Of a DNA stretch of 10,882 bases, positions 1 to 10,882 are shown in pieces; position 1 is the stretch's first letter; each line of letters begins with the position of its first letter. The notes under the pieces were generated by a model. It was not told where the DNA came from and did no database searches. It saw only the letters and a list, made by a program, of their open reading frames with translations. Origin of the DNA: Alistipes sp. GTDB taxonomy: Bacteria; Bacteroidota; Bacteroidia; Bacteroidales; Rikenellaceae. The stretch spans positions 1 through 10,882 of the forward strand of contig JAFOZN010000048.1 of NCBI GenBank assembly GCA_017391185.1, read 5' to 3'. Position numbers and translations under genes: made by a program.

Positions 1-1391
1 GCTACCAAGTGACCATCCTGCTCGATAACGATAGACTCTGAAACGTATGCATAGGTATTGAGCACAGACTCAATATCCTCTGGATAGATATTCTCACCAC
101 TTGCTCCGACAATCATATTCTTCAAACGGCCTTTAATATATAGGTATCCATCCTTATCAAACTCTCCCAAGTCTCCCGAACGGAACCAACCATCTTTGGT
201 GAATACCTCAGCCGTAGCCTCTGGATTCTTATAATAACCCTGCATCACCGATGGGCTATTGATCACAACCTCACCAAGACCTGTCTCTGGATTCACATTA
301 TCCAAACGAATCTGAACGCCTTGCATAGCAGGACCTGTCGCGCCAATACGGCACTTACCAGGGATCTGACCTGCCGCCATAGGAGCAGTCTCAGTCAAAC
401 CATAACCGATAGCGTATGGGAATCCTCCCTCATACAAGAAGGTCTCGGTATCGATATGCAATTTTGATCCACCAATACCCAAAAAGCGAATACGGCCACC
501 AAATGCCTTCATCAACTTCTTAGATGCGATACGATGCAAAATACGGCGAATGAAACCTACACCATAGAGTGTAGAGATAAATTTATTGGCCGTAAACTTA
601 GACTTCACCTGACTATTATATACCTTCTCGATGATAAGTGGCACGATAAGGAAGATAGTAGGGCGCACCTTACGTAGTGCTGGCAACAAAACCGATGGTG
701 TTGGTGGCTTCTCCAAATAGGTCATTCTTCCACCTCCACTAAAGATCAACAAAAGTCCCAAAGTACACTCATAAGTGTGCGACATAGGCAAAACTGAGAG
801 TGTCACATCATCCTCACGAATAGGGAACAAGATATTGCACAAGCTGGCATTTGAGGCCAAATTAAAGTGTGTCAACATCACACCCTTAGGCTTAGAAGTG
901 GTTCCCGAAGTATAGATAATAGCTGCCAAATCCTCTGGCTGAGGGATAGTCTTTGAGCCTTGCTCCTTGACAGTCTGAGAGATTATGCTCAGATTCTTGG
1001 TGCGGATTACGATATTGAGTTTTGCAACGCTATCCTTAGAGAGTTTGGTATAGAGTTTATCAGATACCAAAAGAGCCTTAGATTCAGAGTGCTCGAGCAG
1101 TGAATCCAGCTCCTCACCCGTAAAGTCAGGCATCAAAGGCACTACTACCATACCCGCTGTAGTAACAGCAAAATAGCACACACCCCAGTTTGGCATACTA
1201 CTACTAAGCAATGCTACCTTATCTCCAGGCTTCAAACCTGCGCTGAGCAACATCTCCTGCACCTGCTCCACGCGCTCCATAACCTCTCGATAAGTAACAT
1301 CCTCACCGCCAAACATAGTGAAGGCGATATTATTAGAAAACTTCTCTACACTTGTATGAAGAAGCTCATAAATAGTCTTTAACTTGATCAT
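1..1391 (-). CDS. AMP-forming acyl-CoA synthetase (long-chain fatty acid-CoA ligase type), 3' end cut by window edge
   Basis: An open frame runs from the ATG at 1389-1391 leftward off the window, giving 463 visible residues. The family (ANL superfamily, FadD/FAA1-like) activates a carboxylic acid with ATP to an acyl-adenylate and transfers it to CoA. Visible adenylation motifs in order are TSGTTSKPKG at residues 161-170 (phosphate-binding loop), LPMSHTYE (A4 region), GYGLTET around 329-335 (A5), GWFRSGD at 401-407 (A7) and KGRLKNMIVG from 420 (A8 hinge). The C-terminal subdomain with the catalytic lysine lies outside the window, so activity cannot be judged. No signal peptide is seen, so it is probably cytosolic or loosely membrane-associated. 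The start fits because the protein begins as such ligases usually do (MIKLKTIYELL) and a candidate promoter lies just upstream. The loop has Ser166 where most relatives have Gly. Substrate chain length cannot be told from the sequence; an aryl or other acyl substrate is possible. Confidence 0.9.
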   Translation of the reverse strand, partial: MIKLKTIYELLHTSVEKFSNNIAFTMFGGEDVTYREVMERVEQVQEMLLSAGLKPGDKVALLSSSMPNWGVCYFAVTTAGMVVVPLMPDFTGEELDSLLEHSESKALLVSDKLYTKLSKDSVAKLNIVIRTKNLSIISQTVKEQGSKTIPQPEDLAAIIYTSGTTSKPKGVMLTHFNLASNASLCNILFPIREDDVTLSVLPMSHTYECTLGLLLIFSGGGRMTYLEKPPTPSVLLPALRKVRPTIFLIVPLIIEKVYNSQVKSKFTANKFISTLYGVGFIRRILHRIASKKLMKAFGGRIRFLGIGGSKLHIDTETFLYEGGFPYAIGYGLTETAPMAAGQIPGKCRIGATGPAMQGVQIRLDNVNPETGLGEVVINSPSVMQGYYKNPEATAEVFTKDGWFRSGDLGEFDKDGYLYIKGRLKNMIVGASGENIYPEDIESVLNTYAYVSESIVIEQDGHLV

Positions 1392-1415
1392 AAAAAGATA
1401 TTTATTGTAATTTTG
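1383..1415 (+). promoter_or_regulatory. Candidate queG promoter
   Basis: TAATTTTG at 1408-1415 matches the Bacteroidota -7 box TAnnTTTG exactly. CTTG at 1383-1386, 21 bp upstream and inside the start of the divergent ligase gene, is a one-mismatch -33 box. The start of transcription would be near 1421. This makes an upstream TTG at 1413 impossible as the translation start from this promoter and favours the ATG at 1464. Confidence 0.5.
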
Positions 1416-1417
1416 TG

Positions 1418-1448
1418 TAAAGATAGTAAAAAAATATTAACTTTCAAC
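1418..1448 (-). promoter_or_regulatory. Candidate promoter of the acyl-CoA synthetase gene
   Basis: Read on the minus strand, GTTG (1445-1448) is followed after 19 bp by TATCTTTA (1418-1425). The Bacteroidota consensus is TTTG, 19-21 bp, TAnnTTTG, so each box has one mismatch. Transcription would start near 1412, about 20 bp before the ATG at 1391. It faces the queG promoter, and the two -7 boxes are only 2 bp apart. Confidence 0.45.
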
Positions 1449-1463
1449 CGAAAAGTGTTTAAA

Positions 1464-2369
1464 ATGGAAAATATAATGTTTAATACGGGAAACAAAGTAG
1501 CTAAAATGGTTGGTTTTGACCTATTTGGCATTACTCCATGCAAACACTTTGCGATAAACGAGCAGGCATATCTGGATTGGCTATCGAAAGGATATAACTC
1601 CACATTGGAGTATATGCGGAGAAATCTGGACAAGCGTTTTAATCCTTCGCTTTTGGTCGAGGGCGCAAAGAGCGTTATAGTTTGTGGCGTGAGTTATAAA
1701 TCGGAGATTAGCGGGGGATACGACTCTCAAGACAGGGCAAAAATCGCATCATACGCCTGCAATCGCGACTATCACAAAAGTATAAAGAAGATGTTGCAGA
1801 CTCTGCTAAAAGAGCTACAAAAGATATATCCTTCACTCGAAGGACGTGCATTTGTTGATACGGCTCCTCTGCTGGAAAAACAGCTTGCTGTAGAGGCAGG
1901 ATTGGGTTGGATTGGCAAACAATCACTGCTCATAACGCCGCAATATGGCTCATACGTCCTACTCGGCGAATTGGTCATCAACATGGAGTCGGATAAGTAT
2001 AGCAAGCCTTTGAATGGGGTAGGATGTGGAGAGTGCAGACGTTGTTTGGAGGCATGTCCAACACAAGCGATAGTATCGCCGATGGTAATCAACACCGCCA
2101 AATGTATATCGTGTCGCACAATAGAGGCAGAACAGAAGGAGAGGGGTGATCTACATGGATGGATTTTCGGATGCGATGAGTGTCAGAATTGTTGTCCCTA
2201 CAACAGAAAAGCATTAGGGCACACCAACGAGCGTTTTAACCCATTATTTGATCCGCGAGAAATATCCATTGACGATTGGAAACAGATGAGCGCAAAAGAG
2301 TTTGAAGAAAGATTCGGCACAACACCTCTAAAAAGAGCAGGATTGGAGAGAATAAAGAGAAATATATAA
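1464..2369 (+). CDS. queG: Epoxyqueuosine reductase QueG
   Basis: QueG reduces epoxyqueuosine to queuosine at position 34 of tRNAs with GUN anticodons (Tyr, His, Asn, Asp), using cobalamin and two [4Fe-4S] clusters in the cytosol. Numbered from the ATG at 1464 (301 residues), the N-terminal half carries the cobalamin/substrate region: ASYACNRDYHK near 95-105, FVDTAPLLEK with the probable general acid Asp132, and AGLGWIGK near 145-152. The ferredoxin-like part has CGECRRCLEACP (Cys188, 191, 194, 198), CISC (Cys214, 217) and CDECQNCCP (Cys237, 240, 243, 244), all needed cluster ligands being present. The open frame extends back to a TTG at 1413, but that codon overlaps the -7 box; ATG 1464 or ATG 1476 is therefore preferred, each in an A-rich context without Shine-Dalgarno. 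It is shorter than the E. coli protein (379 residues) but appears normal for the compact form lacking its C-terminal extension. It is divergent from the ligase and convergent with prs, so it is probably a single-gene transcript. Confidence 0.95.
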   Translation: MENIMFNTGNKVAKMVGFDLFGITPCKHFAINEQAYLDWLSKGYNSTLEYMRRNLDKRFNPSLLVEGAKSVIVCGVSYKSEISGGYDSQDRAKIASYACNRDYHKSIKKMLQTLLKELQKIYPSLEGRAFVDTAPLLEKQLAVEAGLGWIGKQSLLITPQYGSYVLLGELVINMESDKYSKPLNGVGCGECRRCLEACPTQAIVSPMVINTAKCISCRTIEAEQKERGDLHGWIFGCDECQNCCPYNRKALGHTNERFNPLFDPREISIDDWKQMSAKEFEERFGTTPLKRAGLERIKRNI

Positions 2370-2379
2370 TAGGAGAGTG

Positions 2380-2412
2380 TTCAAAATTCATGAATCATGA
2401 TTCATGATTGAA
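2380..2412. repeat. Perfect 20-bp palindrome of three TCATGA units, flanked by TTCAA/TTGAA
   Basis: Positions 2388-2407 read TCATGA-A-TCATGA-T-TCATGA, which equals its own reverse complement. Three TCATGA cores sit at 7-bp intervals. TTCAA (2380-2384) and TTGAA (2408-2412, sharing its first T with the flank) can pair outside it, leaving a 3-nt bulge on the left. It begins 18 bp after the queG stop codon. No T-run follows on either strand, so it is not a standard intrinsic terminator, although it could stabilise the queG mRNA 3' end. A protein-binding site is the other possibility. Confidence 0.6.
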
Positions 2413-2474
2413 GATCGAAGTCTTACACATACTATTACTCTCAGATTCTAAACTATACAGACTCAAAATAGTCT

Positions 2475-2523
2475 AACAAAACAACAGAGGTTGTCTAACC
2501 AATCGGGTTAAACAACCTCTGTT
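2475..2523 (-). terminator. Rho-independent terminator of prs
   Basis: The 12-bp arms at 2483-2494 and 2512-2523 are perfectly complementary. After one mismatch the stem continues with TAACC/GGTTA (2496-2500 with 2506-2510) around a 5-nt loop. On the minus strand the hairpin is followed by GTTTTGTT, a moderate U-tract. It starts 21 bp beyond the prs stop. The plus side lacks a T-run, so it mainly serves prs. Confidence 0.8.
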
Positions 2524-2544
2524 ATATAATCTAATGCTCAAATA

Positions 2545-3486
2545 CTACTTAAAGAAAAGTGAGCTAATCTCCTTATAGTTGTGAACGTGCTCGATAACCT
2601 CAGCAAAGATATCTGCTACTGACAAAACTGTAAACTTGTGAAGATCCTTCTCTGGGTTAAGTGGAATAGTATCTGTAACGATAACCTCCTCCAACTTACT
2701 CTCGTTGATACGCTCATAAGCAGCACCAGAAAGCACAGGGTGAGTAATCACCGCACGTACACTCTTGGCACCCTTCTCGATAAGCATATTGGCAGCCATA
2801 CAGATAGTACCAGCTGTATCAATCATATCATCAACGATAATCACATTACGGCCCTCTACATCACCGATAGCAGTCATGCTACCTACAACATTAGCCTTAG
2901 CGCGCTCCTTGTGAGAGATGATGATAGGAGCCTCCAAATGCTTAGCGTATGAGTGCGCACGCTTAGCACCACCCATATCTGGAGAAGCGATAGAGAGGTT
3001 CTCGATATTGAGGCTTTTCAAATAAGGCACAAAAATACCGCTTGCATAGAGTGCATCAACAGGAACATCGAAGAAACCCTGAATCTGATCTGCATGCAAA
3101 TCCATAGTCATGATACGATCAACACCCGCAGCAACCAAAAGATTAGCAACCAACTTAGCACCGATTGGTACACGTGGGCGATCCTTACGATCCTGACGAG
3201 CCCAACCAAAGTATGGCATCACAGCGATAACTTTGTAAGCCGAAGCACGGCGAGCAGCATCGATCATCATCAAAAGCTCCATCAAGTTGTCTGATGATGG
3301 GAAAGTCGACTGGATGATAAATACCGTACAACCACGAATCGACTCGTTGTAATAGGGCTGGAACTCTCCGTCACTAAACTGAAGAACTTCTACATCACCG
3401 AGTGTAGAGCCATAGCTCGCTACGATCTTCTCGGCCAAATAACGAGAGCTACGTCCCGCAAAAAATTTAATTTTATGAACAGCCAT
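2545..3486 (-). CDS. prs: Ribose-phosphate pyrophosphokinase (PRPP synthetase)
   Basis: The enzyme transfers pyrophosphate from ATP to ribose 5-phosphate to give PRPP, the precursor for purine, pyrimidine, NAD, histidine and tryptophan synthesis; it acts in the cytosol, as hexamers in characterised relatives. The 313-residue length is typical of class I enzymes. Visible motifs are FSDGEF near 37-42 (ATP site of the neighbouring subunit), the loop YFGWARQDRKDRPRVPI at 92-108, the metal/ATP-binding DLHADQIQGFFD starting at Asp129 with His131, SHKERAKANV from 191 in the catalytic flexible-loop region, and the PRPP-binding loop VDDMIDTAGT at 218-227. The start MAVHKIKFFAGRSS aligns with family N-termini, directly after an A-rich leader. 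It lies 78 bp downstream of engB on the same strand, has its own candidate -7 box, and ends at a strong terminator. Nothing abnormal is seen. Confidence 0.97.
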   Translation of the reverse strand: MAVHKIKFFAGRSSRYLAEKIVASYGSTLGDVEVLQFSDGEFQPYYNESIRGCTVFIIQSTFPSSDNLMELLMMIDAARRASAYKVIAVMPYFGWARQDRKDRPRVPIGAKLVANLLVAAGVDRIMTMDLHADQIQGFFDVPVDALYASGIFVPYLKSLNIENLSIASPDMGGAKRAHSYAKHLEAPIIISHKERAKANVVGSMTAIGDVEGRNVIIVDDMIDTAGTICMAANMLIEKGAKSVRAVITHPVLSGAAYERINESKLEEVIVTDTIPLNPEKDLHKFTVLSVADIFAEVIEHVHNYKEISSLFFK

Positions 3487-3508
3487 CTTTTTATGTTGTT
3501 TTATATTA

Positions 3509-3516
3509 CAAAATTA
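3509..3516 (-). promoter_or_regulatory. Candidate -7 box of the prs promoter
   Basis: The minus strand reads TAATTTTG, an exact match to TAnnTTTG, 22 bp before the prs ATG. No good -33 box stands 19-22 bp upstream (the best fits are GGTG or GTGA). A short inverted repeat, ACTTTT/AAAAGT (3520-3525 with 3532-3537), lies in the spacer. Co-transcription from engB is an alternative or additional source of prs mRNA. Confidence 0.4.
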
Positions 3517-3564
3517 TCAACTTTTCAGATTAAAAGTCACCTTTGCAGAATTTCTTTTAACCCA

Positions 3565-4152
3565 TTATAAACACTTCTCTATAAATCCGAGAATCTCATC
3601 TCTACCCAAACCCTTCTCGCTCGATGAGGTGAACATCGGAGGCAACTCCTCCCACTGCTCTGAGAGCACCTTGCCATATCGCTCTACGCTACGGCGAAGT
3701 TGCGAAGCAGAGAGTTTATCGGCTTTGGTAAAAATGATCCCGAAAGGTATGCCATTTTCGCCAAGCAACTCGATAAACTTCAGATCAATAGTCTGAGGCT
3801 CAAGACGCGAATCTACCAAGACAAACAAGAAGTGCATCTTCTCACATTTGAGAACATAATCAAGTATAATCTTAGAGAATTCGCCACGCTTATCCTTCGA
3901 CACTCGAGCATAGCCATAACCTGGCAAATCAACCAAATACCAAGAGTTATTTATACAGAAATGATTTATCAGGCGAGTCTTACCCGGAGTAGAAGAGACC
4001 TTCGCCAGACCTTTATGGTTGGTAAGCATATTAACAAGTGAAGATTTACCGACATTACTACGACCGATAAACGCAAAATCGCGCAAATCATCCTTAGGGA
4101 CTTGCGAAATCTTCTCCGAGCTACACTTGAATTCTGCTTTATTTACCTGCAT
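3565..4152 (-). CDS. engB: Ribosome-biogenesis GTP-binding protein EngB (YihA/YsxC)
   Basis: This is a small TrmE-Era-EngA-EngB-Septin-type GTPase needed for late assembly of the large ribosomal subunit. In the 195 residues all GTPase motifs are intact: G1 GRSNVGKSS (30-38), G2 region SSTPGKTR (53-60, Thr55), G3 DLPGYG (75-80), G4 TKAD (142-145) and G5 TSSSEKG (175-181). The DLPGYGYA sequence is characteristic of the EngB subfamily. Length matches the family (about 195-210). The ATG at 4150-4152 gives a normal N-terminus (MQVNKAEFKCSS) and lacks a Shine-Dalgarno sequence. Its candidate promoter lies about 90 bp upstream. No clear terminator separates it from prs 78 bp downstream, so some read-through is likely. 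The neighbours have no functional link beyond being core growth genes. Confidence 0.96.
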   Translation of the reverse strand: MQVNKAEFKCSSEKISQVPKDDLRDFAFIGRSNVGKSSLVNMLTNHKGLAKVSSTPGKTRLINHFCINNSWYLVDLPGYGYARVSKDKRGEFSKIILDYVLKCEKMHFLFVLVDSRLEPQTIDLKFIELLGENGIPFGIIFTKADKLSASQLRRSVERYGKVLSEQWEELPPMFTSSSEKGLGRDEILGFIEKCL

Positions 4153-4242
4153 CAGACTAAAAAATCTGTTTGATTATATAAAATACGCTAATTCGACCAT
4201 AAGAAAAAAACTCAAACGACCAAAAGTTGCATATTTCTGACG

Positions 4243-4274
4243 CAAAGCTACGAAAAAAAATGGAGTCTCACAAT
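4243..4274 (-). promoter_or_regulatory. Candidate engB promoter
   Basis: On the minus strand ATTG (4271-4274) is followed after 20 bp by TAGCTTTG (4243-4250), an exact TAnnTTTG -7 box with a one-mismatch -33 box at the expected spacing. Transcription would begin near 4237, leaving a leader of about 85 nt before the engB ATG. An A-run (T-run on the coding strand) fills part of the spacer. It sits directly downstream of the terminator of the hydrolase operon, as expected for a new transcription unit. Confidence 0.6.
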
Positions 4275-4302
4275 ATATAGCTATCAAAGAATACACTACT
4301 GC

Positions 4303-4346
4303 TAAAAATAAAAACATATCGCAGCCCAAATATAGGCTGCGATATG
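4303..4346 (-). terminator. Rho-independent terminator of the GH127-GH2 operon
   Basis: CATATCGCAGCC (4315-4326) and GGCTGCGATATG (4335-4346) form a perfect 12-bp stem with an 8-nt loop. On the minus strand the hairpin runs directly into TTTTTATTTTTA (4303-4314). It starts 21 bp after the stop codon of the GH2 gene and insulates engB from the operon. Confidence 0.92.
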
Positions 4347-4367
4347 AATAAATATGCTAATTTCTCA

Positions 4368-10882
<6,515 letters not shown>

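Noticed and set aside
1413..1463. N-terminal extension of queG from a TTG codon
   Set aside because: The TTG overlaps the exact -7 box of the candidate promoter, the 17 added residues match nothing in QueG N-termini, and ATGs at 1464 and 1476 give family-like starts.
2380..2412. The TCATGA palindrome as an intrinsic terminator of queG
   Set aside because: No T-run follows on the plus strand and the stem is A/T-rich; termination by this element alone is unlikely.
4153..4242. Possible riboswitch in the about 85-nt engB leader
   Set aside because: Only a 4-bp weak hairpin (CAGA/TCTG near 4154-4169) and A/T-rich sequence are visible; no conserved aptamer pattern is recognisable.

Overview
The window reads as a chromosomal segment of a Bacteroidota bacterium, most likely order Bacteroidales (a gut or host-associated glycan degrader). 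The reasons are the protein types, starts without Shine-Dalgarno sequences behind A/T-rich leaders, -7 boxes of the Bacteroidota form TAnnTTTG, and secreted glycoside hydrolases with accessory domains. The genus cannot be fixed from this sequence alone.

Left part (1-4152), housekeeping genes. A fragment of an acyl-CoA synthetase/AMP-forming ligase gene runs leftward off the window edge (1-1391, minus). Divergent from it is queG (1464-2369, plus), the cobalamin- and Fe-S-dependent last step of queuosine tRNA modification. The two are separated by about 70 bp with two back-to-back promoter-like sequences. queG converges on prs (2545-3486, minus), which makes PRPP. Between them lie a perfect 20-bp palindrome and a strong hairpin terminator for prs. 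Upstream of prs and on the same strand is engB/yihA (3565-4152), a ribosome-assembly GTPase with its own candidate promoter at 4243-4274.

Right part (4303-10882), carbohydrate-degradation operon on the minus strand. A GH127/GH146-type (DUF1680) beta-L-arabinofuranosidase, whose start lies beyond the right edge, is followed after 35 bp by a very large exported GH2 beta-galactosidase with a lectin-like N-terminal extension. The transcript ends at a perfect 12-bp stem plus U-tract terminator (4303-4346). The two enzymes would be expected to remove terminal L-arabinofuranose and galactose from plant glycans such as arabinogalactan, pectin side chains or extensin-type glycoproteins. Whether they belong to a full polysaccharide utilisation locus with SusC/SusD depends on sequence to the right of the window.

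No RNA gene, insertion sequence, CRISPR array, phage gene or defence system was seen, and no wholly new system is evident. The most distinctive items are the three-fold TCATGA palindrome after queG, the face-to-face promoters between the ligase and queG, and the accessory domains on the two hydrolases (four FIVAR-like repeats on GH127; tandem ricin-like modules on GH2).
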